DNA of 64,000 nucleotides. It comes from Owenia fusiformis. Its lineage: Eukaryota > Annelida > Polychaeta > Sabellida > Oweniidae. Both the position numbers and the translations under genes were made by a program. Location of the stretch: the NCBI GenBank assembly GCA_903813345.2, contig CAIIXF020000002.1:6749772-6813771 (forward strand). The letters are read 5' to 3'. Shown in pieces: positions 34,677 through 46,067 of this stretch (position 1 is the first letter of the stretch; each line of letters starts with the position of its first letter). The notes under the pieces were generated by a model. It made no database searches, was not told the origin of the DNA, and was given only the letters and a program-made list of their open reading frames with translations.

Positions 34677-34916
34677 ACCGATGAAAATTAACGAGTAAAG
34701 TAGTTCCAGTTTACGGGACTATATTCTTGCGATTTTTTCTTAAAATGGCACATTTAGAAAGTACTTGGCCTCAGCTTTACAGACATACCTCAAATGGCCA
34801 CATTGCATACACTTAAACCTACTATACACACCATTGAAGTTGGCATGGCTTCGTTTTTAAAGTATTAAAAAACACTGTCCTACCCGGAAGTGCTATTTAC
34901 AGGAGTGACACCTTAT

Positions 34917-35417
34917 CTATGAAAAGTGTCACGTCCGTTCTTTAAAGCGGACATCGTAGTAAGAAGCCGTTCCTCTGACTTAAGCCCCGGTCCAATTTGC
35001 TATACGTCGACCGTAGGTTTTCTTGAAATTAGTGATTTTCTAAACACAACGCCTTGCGCTATGGCCGCCTTGCGGTCTCCTTTTACTGGCCGTGGAGTTG
35101 CGGTAGAAATTATTACTTGGAGTTTTGACTGACTTTTTCATTCCTGCGGTCACAGTGAAAATCAACAAGCCGCATCCAGACAGTAGAAAGGTCCCACACG
35201 GAAGTCATACGTCGGCTGAACGTTCGATTTGCGGCTGCCCTGAGGTTATAGATTTGGGTTACAATTGACCATTGCGCACCGTAAGATCGCCGTAAGCCCC
35301 GATCCCATGTGACTGCCTTGCGGCGTCTAACCTGAAAAGGAATAAAAATTACGCCCTTGGTAGGGATGCCCTACCCTGACCGTGAGTCATCATTTTAAAG
35401 GGCATACGGCAACCATA
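34917..35417. other. Intergenic, no gene recognised
   Basis: This is a comparatively GC-rich stretch with several CGs and GCGG motifs. It holds only short open frames without family resemblance, and I see no repeat structure in it. Confidence 0.4.
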
Positions 35418-36274
35418 ACTCCCCTCCATAAGTTTGGCAACATTAGCTCCCCCATTGAAGTACGTGTTAAATCCTCTTTACCTTTGAATTTTTATTTACT
35501 TAATTAACCTGCAATGAAATAACTTGGAAACGTAACTTGACTTTATTTCCGACACCTGAAAATTTTCTCAATTTTTTCCTCAATCACAATAGATCGAAAA
35601 GTGATGATAAATTTGATGAATTTTTGAAAATCGTCATTCCCATGTAATCCAATGGGAAACGGAGGGTTCAAGGCAAATCAGATATCGGGATATCTTTTCA
35701 GTAAAAGATTCAGCAAAAAAATATTTTATATAGAAAATTGAATTGTCTAACTTTTTTGTACACTAGGTGTTTAATTTATTTGATGAATATTAAAGTTACA
35801 GCGCTTCAAAGTCATTTTTGAAAATAATTTTCTCCTGTGTTATTTCAATGGGAGAGGTTTTTTGAATAACAATTTTGACTTTAAAGCCCTATACCTTTGT
35901 TGAACCTGAAGAAACATATCATTTTTGTTAAATAAAGTTAGCAAATGCATTTGCCTGCCTAAATCGTATTTTTGCAAGGACTCGGATGGATAGATATTCT
36001 GTCATATGACTTGCGGCAAACCTACCATTTGCCATTGGTCAACATGGGAATGTCGATTTTCAAAAATTCATCAAAATCATCAATATTCGACTTATTGTTA
36101 TTGAGGAAAAAAATTGAGAAAATTTGGAGGTATTGGAAATGAAGTCAAATTGCGTTTCGATCAATAGTATAGGTATTTTCATCATAGGTTAAGTAAATAA
36201 AAATTCAAACGTAAAGAGGCTTTAACACGAAGTTCAATGGGGGAGCTAAGGTTGCCAAACTTATGGAGGGGAGT
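35418..36274. mobile_element. Large foldback element, about 270-bp arms
   Basis: The left end ACTCCCCTCCATAAGTTTGG is repeated inverted at the right end (CCAAACTTATGGAGGGGAGT). Complementarity continues through AGCTCCCCCATTGAA, TTTGAATTTTTATTTACTTA and CAAATTTTCTC/GAGAAAATTTG to about 270 bp per arm. It has no coding capacity and its target duplication could not be fixed. Confidence 0.8.
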
Positions 36275-36439
36275 GTCTCCTCAAAATCAAAATACGCCGC
36301 ATGGCTGCGGTTGTAACTGACTGCTACAACATCTGACCGCAAAATTCTAAGCCAACTGTAGGAAAGTTACTGGCAGCAGAAATGAGAGAAAGTAGTTAAT
36401 GTTTACACTTTGATATTTACACAAAATTATATCACAGCA

Positions 36440-37405
36440 CAGTCGCATCGGTAATGGATTATGCATCTGGAATCTGGGGTCTGCATAGAAAAACTCATAG
36501 TTTTACCAATAAAATACAATTTAATGCCATAAGGACCTTCTTGGGTGTCAGTAAAAAATGCCCTATCAGCTTTTTAGAAGGCGAGTGTGGATGGACCCCA
36601 AATTATATAAGGCATTATATAGAAGGTATTCGATTATTGTATAGATTAGTTGTTAATTGTGAAGAGGCCAATATGGCAAAGAAAGCATTCAGATGGGATT
36701 TAAGCTTAGCCAAATTGAAATGTGATTTTACCTGGAACGAAGAAATCCAGAGCATGTGTAAAAGTGTTGACATGCTGAATATGTATGATGATATTAAAAA
36801 ATGTAAAGATTTTAAAAAATTTGTGAATCAAATGAAAGGAAAGTTAATGAAATTACATGAAACTCAATGGTTGGAGACAATTAGGGAAAAAAGAAAATTG
36901 ACTTTTTATAAGAGCTTTAAATTATCTTTTCAAAGGTCTGAATATTTATTTTGTAATTTTCTGAGTAGAAAACAAAGATCTGTTTTAGCTAAATTTCGAT
37001 CTGGCACTTTACCTTTAGAGATTGAAACGGGTAGGTGGCAGAATATACCAAGTCAAGAGAGATATTGTAGGCAATGTAAGAATGAAATAGGTGATGAGTT
37101 TCATTTTTTATTCAAGTGTAAAGTTAATCATAAATTAAGAGAGGAAATGTTTTGTAAAGTAAAAGGTATATATGATCTATTTGAGTCTTGTGATAATGAA
37201 AAGAAAACAATGTACTTATTGAATTCTAAATCACTCTGTAAATATGTTTCAAATTTTTTGCTTTTGTCTTTGGAGGCTAAAGATAGACTAAAGTAAGTGT
37301 TAATTCTGACTTATCTGCTTATAATATGATTGTAATTGTGTCTCATAAGCCTTTGGAGGCTGGCCGTATAATTACGGGTGACACTGTAATAAATAAATAA
37401 ATAAA
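36440..37405 (+). pseudogene. 5'-truncated CR1/Jockey-like LINE, C-terminal part of ORF2
   Basis: A 280-codon open frame (36454-37296) starts in the thumb region after the reverse transcriptase core with MDYASGIWGL. This resembles the conserved YGSEIWG stretch of CR1-like elements, and GECGW further on matches the GELGR position. Residues about 205-225 carry a C-x2-C-x8-H-x5-C knuckle (CRQCKNEIGDEFHFLFKC), as at the end of many LINE proteins. The catalytic domain and endonuclease are absent. The 3' end has TGACACTGTAATAAATAAAT, an AAAT-type microsatellite tail. It was probably truncated on insertion; the remaining frame is still open, so it is not old. Confidence 0.82.
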
Positions 37406-37560
37406 TATTCGAGAATTCAAATGTTGGGTGTCGGCTGACAGTTTGATGGCAATCTAATTTAGATATGGATATTACCTGCCGTGCGTTTGATAGCTGCTGG
37501 CTATGAATTAAACCCTATTGCTGACTTATTTAACGGTTTAGTTTTGCACATATATATAAG

Positions 37561-37762
37561 CAGTAACTGAGCTTGTATTCACAAATGCAACTAACGGCTA
37601 GCGGCTACCGGATTAAAATACTATTTTATGACACACTCATTTAAATATAAATGGAATAGTGGCAGGTACTACTTAGTATTCATATTAAAATGAGTTGCCA
37701 ATAAAATAGTAGGTTGGTAGCCGACAGGCGATAGTTGCATTCGCGAATACAAGCTAACACTG
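37561..37762. mobile_element. 200-bp foldback MITE
   Basis: The left arm AGCTTGTATTCACAAATGCA and the right arm, reversed, AGCTTGTATTCGCGAATGCA are followed by a matching GGCTACC and ACTATTTTAT. The arms span nearly the entire element. Confidence 0.75.
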
Positions 37763-37962
37763 ACTAACGATCTGTTCGCTAATTAACCAAGCGACTTTAT
37801 TACAACTGAGATATCATGTGTGTAGACTGTAGAATCTGCGAAAAAGAAGCAATACTACTTTATTTTCAGTTGTTTCTATAAATGTTCAAAATAGGTCCAG
37901 TGTTTTGAGTAAATAGTGGGATCTGCTCATTTTTAAGAAGGTGTTTTCGTCTGGTTATAATG

Positions 37963-38150
37963 ATTTCTCTAATTGGCATCCTCGTAATAAGTTCATGATG
38001 GTCGCACGCTTTTAATAGGGTATTCCTGGGACAGGACCTTATGTGATCTCAATCAATTCTCTAATTGGCATCGTCGTAGTCAGTTGGGTGTTCGTGCCAC
38101 TAAATAGGGTATTCCCCGGACAGGTATCAATTATTTGATCTAACGACTCA
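37963..38150. repeat. Two-copy tandem repeat, about 96-bp period
   Basis: TTCTCTAATTGGCATCCTCG...AATAGGGTATTCCTGGGACAGG recurs in diverged form 96 bp further right, ending AATAGGGTATTCCCCGGACAGG. Confidence 0.65.
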
Positions 38151-40744
38151 AATCTAATTAGTGATATCTTATGATGCGGATATCTAATGAACAACCAAGT
38201 CATTACCATGGAAACCTTTCTCTTATATGAAAACTAATGATTTTACAAGAGTCGTCAAAATGTCCAAAATAGTAGTGGATATTATAAAAGACACAGAAGA
38301 AAATATTTACTTGTTAGATGCCACCCGTACAAATCTTGATATTGCAATTATATTCATAAACAGAATAGTGCCAAAATGAGACACCAATATGAATCATCTG
38401 GCATAAAACATTCAGGAAGGTACATTGCAAATTGTTGATCAATTGAACGGAAGAACTCTCAGAGAATCACCCATCGTGACTGATACTTGACGGGGACGAA
38501 ATGATGACACTAGTGACCAACTTGTTTTTTTATTAATATTTTTCTTAATACCGTATTCGTCAACTCGTCTTATATATAATTATCAGGGGGGGGGTGTTCT
38601 TCATTGGTCATTCAACTCTCGAGGAATGTGTATTAAAATTTCAAAAAGTAGGTCAAATGAGATCAAAAGTAGGTCAAAGTAAATGATTGATGTGATGATC
38701 AAAAATAAACAAATTTAATTGGCTGGGAAAAAACCCTTTTGATGCATCGCAGCGAGCGAAAACGCAATCTCGCAACTGGCCGCGTGTAGAAATAAGCATA
38801 TTTGAGCCAGAAGTTGCAACACTGACCAATTTTCATAATTTCCTTTGCTTTGAATTAAAGATGCCATATGTTCTAAATGCACATAATAAAAAAATTAATA
38901 TTTTTCTATATTTACTAATTTATGAAAAATATTTCAGAATGAATAACGTCATCCTAGATGACAAATTCTTTTTTTTTCAGAAACTAGCAATGTAATTGCA
39001 ATTCACATGTTTCGTGAACCTTCAAATTATTTTGATGCATATATGTTCACAATATTTTGTAAATACTATGCATATTTAGATTGGAAAGTGACTAAAAAGG
39101 TTTGTGGTTGCACCAGTCTTTAATATATATACTATCAAGCATCTTTCTGTTTAAGCAGAAAAATGCCCTAACGCCCATTACATAATCAGACACATATTAT
39201 TGTATTCTATAGTCGTTGCCATCACAGGTACATGTGATATAATATTTACAAGTTTTATGACCGCAATTGGATCTGAGATGATCTCGAAATTCCTCATATC
39301 TTGGCTCTCTTGGATCATTGAATTTAACCCATTATATCCTGGCATCTCAAGGCTGAGCAGCATGAGATGCCATGGTTTGTCATGATCATGTTGGTCTTAA
39401 AGTATAATTGGCGCCCGGGAGGTTCAACAATCATAGTCAGGACCTCCAAAAATAATTTCATGAATGTATGACAGCCAGTTTTTTTTTTAAAATTAACTCA
39501 AATTATGTTATAAAAATGCAAGTCGCAGACAGTTGTTCGCCGCAATAAGATAAAAGTCCGACGACCTCCTTGTAATATGGCTTGTTTGAAAGTGTATTCA
39601 CTATTCTATATGACCTATATTCAAAAGAAAGTTAATAGAACCAGCTTATATTTCTTATTATTCTATTACACCAAAGAGATGATGTGATTTTCAGGAAATA
39701 AAAACCCACCCGCCCAACTCAACCACTAGAACCCCGATCAACTCGATCTTTGCACCAAACGTGGTATTTTATCTGAAGCTATAGCTACTACTACAATAGA
39801 GGAGTTTCTAAATGATTTTGAAATCTCGCTAATTCTCGTTTTTTCATGAGATTTTAAGAGATTTGCACATTTTACCTCTAATGACTTACTTTTCTTTCTT
39901 TTTAATAGCATATTTGATAAATCATGAAATTAAGTGACTATTGCAAGCTTTTAGCATAGAACTCAATGGAAGGTTGGCCCAAGATGAACAAAGGTGACAT
40001 CTATTATGTCAGCTTTATTCAGCTTTATTTAGCTATTTGGAAACTATACTACCACAGAAAAAAATTTCATGACAGGAAGGTATCGGGAAAAAATCTGGAG
40101 GAGACCTTCAACCATTTCCATTAAATCAGTTTATTTTCTCAATTATGTACAATATCATACTTGACACAATTTCATGTACACTTCTTATAATATTTCACAA
40201 ATCATTGTAATATTACCATGATGTGTCACCTAATACTCCCTCTTGGGGGCCATAGCCACTACAACCTGAAAATATGTTACATTGATTTTGATAAAAAAAA
40301 TACATTGACTCTTTCTGCTATTGGGACCTGATATTGTGAGATTATATATGTGCTTATCTCTATGGGGGAAATATGTGTATCTCCCACGGTCCCTGGGGTC
40401 CCTGAAGAAATACACATATTTCCCTCGGAATGAAACCTGTGTCCAAATCCAAAAAGATCACAACCCTTATGAGCGATTTTTTTGTTCAATAATTATTTTT
40501 ACTGCGCAGCTTATACGTCCATAAGTGTGCCATCCTTACGTATAGACGACGATTTATAAGATTATGGACGTATAGCGTTGCGCATTTAAATGATGACGTA
40601 ATCAAACGCTTCATAAGTTATGTACACATACGGGATTAATAAATGAGTTGCGAAATCTCTCTATTACATAATGTTGCATGTTTTTATATTTTGACCCCGG
40701 GATTTTGATCTCACAATATAATGAGATAAAAATGGTGTTACTAA
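38151..40744. other. Intergenic, no gene recognised
   Basis: The stretch is AT-rich with only short open frames that show no family resemblance. A G-run sits at about 38586, and a small inverted pair AAATATGTGTAT/ATACACATATTT lies at about 40370-40425. Confidence 0.4.
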
Positions 40745-41850
40745 CACGCCTAACCATCGACAAGGTACAGTGAAAAAAATATACCGTAGTACACTTTAGA
40801 TGTAACTATTCAACCGATATGAAGCAAAGGCAACGATGCAGGTGTGATGTATGTTTTAAAAAATAATCTTGGGAATACTTGAAAGATTTCATGTTTAATC
40901 TCGTGTGTATTTGTTTAGGAAGACATTTGACTGTCTAATAACAAGGTTAAAATATTTTCGAACAGTGCCCGATTTTTTTCGTAGTCAATCCACCCATTAA
41001 AATTGATCGGTTGGAAAATGTTGGGGTTTTCACATTTCCTTTGATCATTTTTTCCCCTGTTGCCTAAGATTGTCAATTATCTTTATTAGAATATGTTTTT
41101 CTATACTACAAAATTTAGGACGGGTGGAGATTAATAAATATTCAACTATTTATAAAAAAAAACAGAAATGTGCGTTGTCAACTCGAATGTACGTTGTCCC
41201 TGTAATTGAAATTCATGAGATATACGTAATATTAAACAATGTAATGATTTCATTTCAAAATTCATTAAAAGTTTTTATGAGTAACAAGTGATCTTTAACG
41301 AACATGTTCAAGTATCCTTTTTGTTTTTTTCATTTTATGAAAGTATTGTTGTGGTGGTGGTTACTTTGTGCCCATTTGGTGTTAGCTTCCAGCCCAAACT
41401 CGCATCCAGTGTCTTGGAATAGAAAATGTTGAAGACTAGCACTGCCACGGAGTCTGCTTCCAGCCTGTTTGATTATTTGGCGTCTGTACCTTACCTTTTG
41501 TTAGTTACATTGATAGATAGATCTACTGATCTATACAAGCTTATTGAATATGACTTTTTAAAACCACGTTTATGATATATCTGGAAAGTTTCAATAGTTC
41601 AATCAAATTGAAATAATTCTGTAATTGTTCTGTTTCAATTTTAAATGCATCTGACCCCCTGTCTGTTAGTGTTATGAAAAATATGTTGCATGGTAACTGG
41701 TCAACTCAACCCCAAGTCAACTCAACCCTTAGTCAACTTAACCCCAAGTCGAGTCAACCCTTAGTCAAGTCGACCATCTCAACCCTTAGTCAACTCGACC
41801 CCAAGTCATCTCAACCCATGGTCAACTCAAGCCTTAGTTGACTCGACCCT
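40745..41850 (+). repeat. Left arm of inverted duplication next to the second GPCR
   Basis: From ACACGCCTAACCATCGACA onward this matches, in the opposite orientation, the sequence directly downstream of the receptor stop codon (43672 going left). Shared landmarks are GTACACTTTAGATGTA, GTTTAGGAAGACATTT, TTTTTTCGTAGTCAATC and CACATTTCCTTTGATCATTT. Both arms end in a GTCAACTCAACCC minisatellite. Arm lengths differ because of indels. Confidence 0.82.
41695..41850. repeat. GTCAACTCAACCCTTA minisatellite, left
   Basis: Units alternate GTCAACTCAACCCCAA and GTCAACTCAACCCTTA with variants such as CTCGACC. The inverted counterpart is at 43075-43190. Confidence 0.85.
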
Positions 41851-43074
41851 ACCATATTTAAATTTCTATAAAAACAATGAGATGTAGCCTACCTTTCATT
41901 ATGATATCGATGAATTGAGAAAGAATCAATTCTAAGATATTAAATTATATTGGTTTTGTCTGAGGGAAGTTTATGCACTTTTGTTTTAACAATTTATAAT
42001 TTTCATGAATATGACATTAATTTACCAAAATAATACTTGATTAGTATAGTTCAACAGAATCAACCTAGCCTATCTTGATAGGGCTATTCATGATGCTATT
42101 CATATATTTCACCCCTTCATATTTGTAATTTGGCATGTTTTTCAATTTTCATTATCTAACTTATAAATCAGGTGTCATAAGCAATCAAATTGGGATTTTA
42201 TGATCCAGTTCAAATCTTCCTTCTGATCTATTTGTGACAGAAATGTTTTTCTTCTGAAGTTAGATTTTAGATCAATACTGCACAAACAATGGGATTGATT
42301 CATTATCCTACTCATGTGTCAGCTTTATTTTTTATCCCAGACTAACACCTTTTTATAATTTTAATCTTCACTACGCCCTAATGTGTTTAAGGTATAAATA
42401 TGCTAGCAAGCAAGGTATTGTAAGCAAGGAGGATTGGCTACCATGATCGAACATCGAAATGTCGTTATTTTCTGAAATTATAACCGATTATAAATTCAGA
42501 ATAAACAGTTCAGAAGATTCACACCAATATCTCGATCATTTCTTTTGGAATTTTGGATTTTTTCGCTAAGAAATAAGACCGAAATTCATGATTCAAATGT
42601 TGAAGTGAACAAATAGCGGACGTTTGAATTCAAATTTTGTATCACGACATCTCCATATATGGAATAGAATATCAATGTTGAACTCTGGGAGCCAATCCTC
42701 CTTGGAGTGTAAGAAGAGTATCCGGCTTTGCAAACAATACTTGACATGCGTGACGTATAATGGATTGCAGTATAGGACGTGTTCAGAATGCTAAAATTAT
42801 CTTTAAACGAAAAGTCTATAAAACAGTATATTTTTTCAATGTAAAAGACTTGCTTATTAGGGAAGAAATTCCTTGCATTAATCAAATAGGATTCAAATAG
42901 GAAAGTTTACTTTTACCATGATTATCTATTAATGATGTACTTCTTTAATTTTTCATATACTCTTCAAAATATCTAAAAAAAATATCTAACTAATTACTCT
43001 CAAAATTTATTTTAATGATTTATTGTATGAATAATGCATTTTAACAAAAAAACACTAAAAACGTGTAAAATTAT
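41851..43074. other. Spacer between the inverted arms, no gene seen
   Basis: This is AT-rich with no open frame above 100 codons and no recognisable protein match. Confidence 0.4.
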
Positions 43075-43672
43075 TTGGGTCGAGTTGACTAAGTGTTGAG
43101 TTGACCAAGGGTTGAGATGACTCGGGGTCGGGTTGACTAAGGGTTGAATTGACTTGGGGTTGAGTTGACCAGGAAGTGTCTGCAGTTGGGTTAACTGTGA
43201 ATTGAGTAAGTTCAATGGGACTACGTACAATTGGACTACGTATAATTTTTAAATTATAGACAAAATGTTAATACTTATTAAATCTTCAACAGACCTTAAA
43301 TGTGCTGTTTAAAGAAACGTATTCTCATAAAAATCTTCGACACTTTTAGACGACATGGGAGGAAATGATCAAAGGAAATGTGTAAAAACACAACATTTTC
43401 CAACCTACCAATTATATGGGTAGATTGACTACGAAAAAAATCGAGCTCTGTTCGAAAATCTTTTAATGTTATTAGAAAGATAAATGTCTTCCTAAACGAA
43501 TACACAAAAAATCAAACCTGAAATCCTTAATGCATTCCTTAAATTTGTTTTTAAAACCTACATCAAACCAACATCAATGTCTTTGCTTCAATCGGTTAAA
43601 TAGTGACATCGTACATCTAAAGTGTACTTCGGTATATTTTGTCACTGTACCCTGTCGATGGTTAGGCGTGAA
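43075..43672 (-). repeat. Right arm of inverted duplication
   Basis: It starts immediately beyond the TAA stop of the receptor gene and runs to a minisatellite (GTTGAGTTGACCAAGGGTTG) at 43075-43190. It is probably the source copy, because its left edge is anchored to the gene's 3' untranslated region. Confidence 0.82.
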
Positions 43673-45466
43673 TTAAGAAGAATATGCTGTAGCCTTCTTA
43701 CATATAAGAACGTGTTTGAATGCCTTCCTGTAGTCCCGATTTGTTAGGAAAATCACAACATTTGTTAATGAGTTACAAATCAGAATCAGTCCAGTACCAA
43801 ACTTGGTTCCTGAACTGATGTATTTCCCAAGGTTGATGGAATACAGGAACACACAAAGAAAATAAGGAACATAGCAGATGACAAAGGATAAGAGAATGAA
43901 GCTGATTAGCTTAGTGAGGTTTGACATGCGCAGTGTCCAACTACGATAAAGTGAGTTTGTTCTAGTTTCAGAACTTTGCAAGTTGCTCTCTCTTCGAGTT
44001 CCTACTGCAACATTATCATTCGAACAACCAGGTGTAGGTCTGAACAATTCAGGATTTGTACTCGAGCTACTAGGTGTTAGCTTGGAGCTTAGTGGTGTAA
44101 GATGAGAAGTTACGATTGTTTGATTGGAGCTTCCGGGTGTTTGATTAGAGCTCCTATGCGTTTGGTTTGAGGTCCCAGGTGTTTGATTGGAGCTCCTATG
44201 CGTTTGGTTTGAGGTCCCAGGTGTTTGATTGGAGCTCCCAGGTGCAGTTTGATGAGAGCTCCCAGCTGTTAGATTGGAGCTTCCAGGTGTTTGATTGGAG
44301 CTTCCATGTGTTTGATTTGTGGTCTCAGGTGTTTGATTGGAGCTCCCAGCTGTTTGATTGGAGTTTCCAGGTGTTTGATTTGTGGTCCCAGGTGTTTGAT
44401 TGGAGCTCCCGGGTGTTTGATTAGAGCTCCCATGTGTTTGGTTTGAGGTCCCAGGTGTTTGATTGGAGCTTCCATGTGTTTGATTTGTGGTCTCAGGTGT
44501 TTGATTGGAGCTCCCAGCTGTTTGATTGGAGTTTCCAGGTGTTTGATTTGAGCTCCCAGGTGTTTGATTGGAGCTCCCAGGTGTTAGTGAAGAGCTGCGA
44601 GGTGTTCGATTGGAGCAACGTGTACCAGGCATTAGATTAGAGCCACCACTTATTACATTAGTGATACCGGTTGTTTGTTCAGAGCTTCTAGATGCCAGAT
44701 TAGAACTTGTTGGTAATACTCTAATATGCCTTGTTAATCTCATAGAAAACACACTAGGATTTGCTGGAATCAAGCCTCGGTCTTTAAGATACTTCATATG
44801 TTTTGAGAGATTCCTGAATGTTAAACATTGAAGTATGGCGAGCACAATTAAGTGCAATAATGCCATGACGCAAAGTCCCATCAAATGATATTCGTGGATC
44901 AGACCATTGCTAATATGACACGAAATGTATTTACGCCTGTCTTTGCGAAACAAAAGAAAACTGCTGAAATACACCAACCATAGAGCTATAGTTGATGATA
45001 TCAGAGCGTAAGCAGTTTTCTTTGTAAATGCGCTTTTTACGCAAGCTTTTCTGGTTAATAAATATTTCTCTATCCAAAGTAGTAGAACACCCGTCATTGT
45101 CACTCCCCCAGAGGTTGTCGTAAAAATGTTTATGATAATACAGGGCATTGTCTTATTTAATGTGCCAGATACTTCTAAAATTGATCGCACCATTAAAAGA
45201 ACTCCAAATATGATGTCATTCATTGCTAAATTTCCATGGAATATATTTGAAACTGACTGTAATTTTTTATAGCGCATAATTGATGTAACAACTAAAAGGT
45301 TACAAAGGACTATCATCACAGCCACGATAATTTGCAGTATCAGTCCTAAACTAGTCTTTACAACTGGTCCTGCAGTATTCAATTCTAAATCTATAATTCC
45401 TTGAGTGATATTTTTTGTACAATTGTTATCGCTGCTGAGATTTCTTAATAATACGCAGTTAGCCAT
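43673..45466 (-). CDS. Intronless orphan class A GPCR with an NQT-repeat third intracellular loop
   Basis: This is an uninterrupted 597-codon frame. The N terminus has sequons N9-L-S, N15-C-T and N19-I-T. TM1 contains CNLLV (55-59) and TM2 NLAMND (79-84). TM3 begins after C109, which can pair with C183 in the second extracellular loop. The DRY position reads WIEKYLL (131-137), so the Arg is missing. TM4 is about 152-172 and TM5 about 195-217. The third intracellular loop spans about 220-515 and includes roughly 25 heptads of the type GSSNQTP, with variants GTSNQTH, GNSNQTA and ETTNQTH (about 290-470). TM6 is about 518-542, with CYVPYF, and TM7 has NSLTNVVIF (565-573) instead of NPxxY, followed by NRDYRKAF. 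Ligand unknown. The open frame is kept through the array, which suggests it is expressed. Confidence 0.85.
   Translation of the reverse strand: MANCVLLRNLSSDNNCTKNITQGIIDLELNTAGPVVKTSLGLILQIIVAVMIVLCNLLVVTSIMRYKKLQSVSNIFHGNLAMNDIIFGVLLMVRSILEVSGTLNKTMPCIIINIFTTTSGGVTMTGVLLLWIEKYLLTRKACVKSAFTKKTAYALISSTIALWLVYFSSFLLFRKDRRKYISCHISNGLIHEYHLMGLCVMALLHLIVLAILQCLTFRNLSKHMKYLKDRGLIPANPSVFSMRLTRHIRVLPTSSNLASRSSEQTTGITNVISGGSNLMPGTRCSNRTPRSSSLTPGSSNQTPGSSNQTPGNSNQTAGSSNQTPETTNQTHGSSNQTPGTSNQTHGSSNQTPGSSNQTPGTTNQTPGNSNQTAGSSNQTPETTNQTHGSSNQTPGSSNLTAGSSHQTAPGSSNQTPGTSNQTHRSSNQTPGTSNQTHRSSNQTPGSSNQTIVTSHLTPLSSKLTPSSSSTNPELFRPTPGCSNDNVAVGTRRESNLQSSETRTNSLYRSWTLRMSNLTKLISFILLSFVICYVPYFLCVFLYSINLGKYISSGTKFGTGLILICNSLTNVVIFLTNRDYRKAFKHVLICKKATAYSS
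44085..44600 (-). repeat. 21-bp coding minisatellite in the receptor loop
   Basis: The plus strand repeats GGTGTTTGATTGGAGCTCCCA. A higher-order block of several units occurs twice (GSSNQTPGNSNQTAG-type, then ETTNQTHG), indicating unequal exchange. Unit length is a multiple of three except for one extra Pro codon. Confidence 0.9.
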
Positions 45467-45686
45467 TGCTCTGTGTGACAGATTGTTCTGATCAGTCGTG
45501 TTCTCAAACTCCAGACTGCGTATAATAAGAAGCAGCAGTCATACATATAGCACAAGTTGGATACTTATTTAATGTTACACGATTTCATGACAGTTAGTCA
45601 TGCCGCTATTACGTCATATCATGCTGCACAGCGTATGTTACAGTACAAGTATTATGTTATGGATAAACTATGAGTATGAGGTTTAA

Positions 45687-46067
45687 GGCCAGGGTGCATG
45701 TTCGGAATTTTTCTGCATTCCTCAATTGAATCACATGTTATTTTTCAAACAGGAATCACTCCTTCCCCACATTGTCTACATCTTCCAGTTTTGCACAAAG
45801 AGTGCACTTATATATGTGCCTAGAAAAGACTGGTGAGAAGATTTGTTTTGTAAAATGTATAAAAAACGAGAAAATTCAGTGAAAAAAACTGATATTCATT
45901 TTCATTCTATCAAAACGTTCTTCTTTACATTCTTTTCTAGGTACTAGTGCACTTGTTGTGCAAAAGTGAGAGATGTGAACATTGTGGAGAAGGAGTGATT
46001 CAAATTTGAAAAATAACATGTGACCCAATTGAGGGTTGCAGCAAAATTCCGAACATGCACCCTGACC
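45687..46067. mobile_element. Foldback MITE with TTAA target duplication
   Basis: TTAA flanks both ends (45683-45686 and 46068-46071). The arms are about 150 bp: GGCCAGGGTGCATGTTCGGA on the left and, reversed, GGTCAGGGTGCATGTTCGGA on the right. A shared CACATGTTATTTTTCAAA lies inside. TTAA duplications are typical of piggyBac and Kolobok. Confidence 0.85.

Larger units (their letters stand above)
22398..34916. mobile_element. MITE A', copy 3, split by two insertions
   Basis: A' sequence occupies 22398-22532, then 31922-32023, then 34680-34916. Those pieces sum to 135 + 102 + 237 = 474 bp, exactly the length of the intact copies. The inserts are the Polinton with a CATAAC duplication and the A-B-B-A composite with an ACC duplication. 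The right boundary reads TTAT rather than TTAA. Confidence 0.85.

Noticed and set aside
41695-43190. CRISPR-like appearance of the GTCAACTCAACCC arrays
   Set aside because: The units are contiguous and degenerate, with no unique spacers, and the context is an animal genome.
44167-44640. Plus-strand frames with repeated VFDWSSQ and related minus frames with IKHLGPQ
   Set aside because: They are shadows of the NQT-repeat array of the receptor gene, which is the frame continuous with seven membrane segments.
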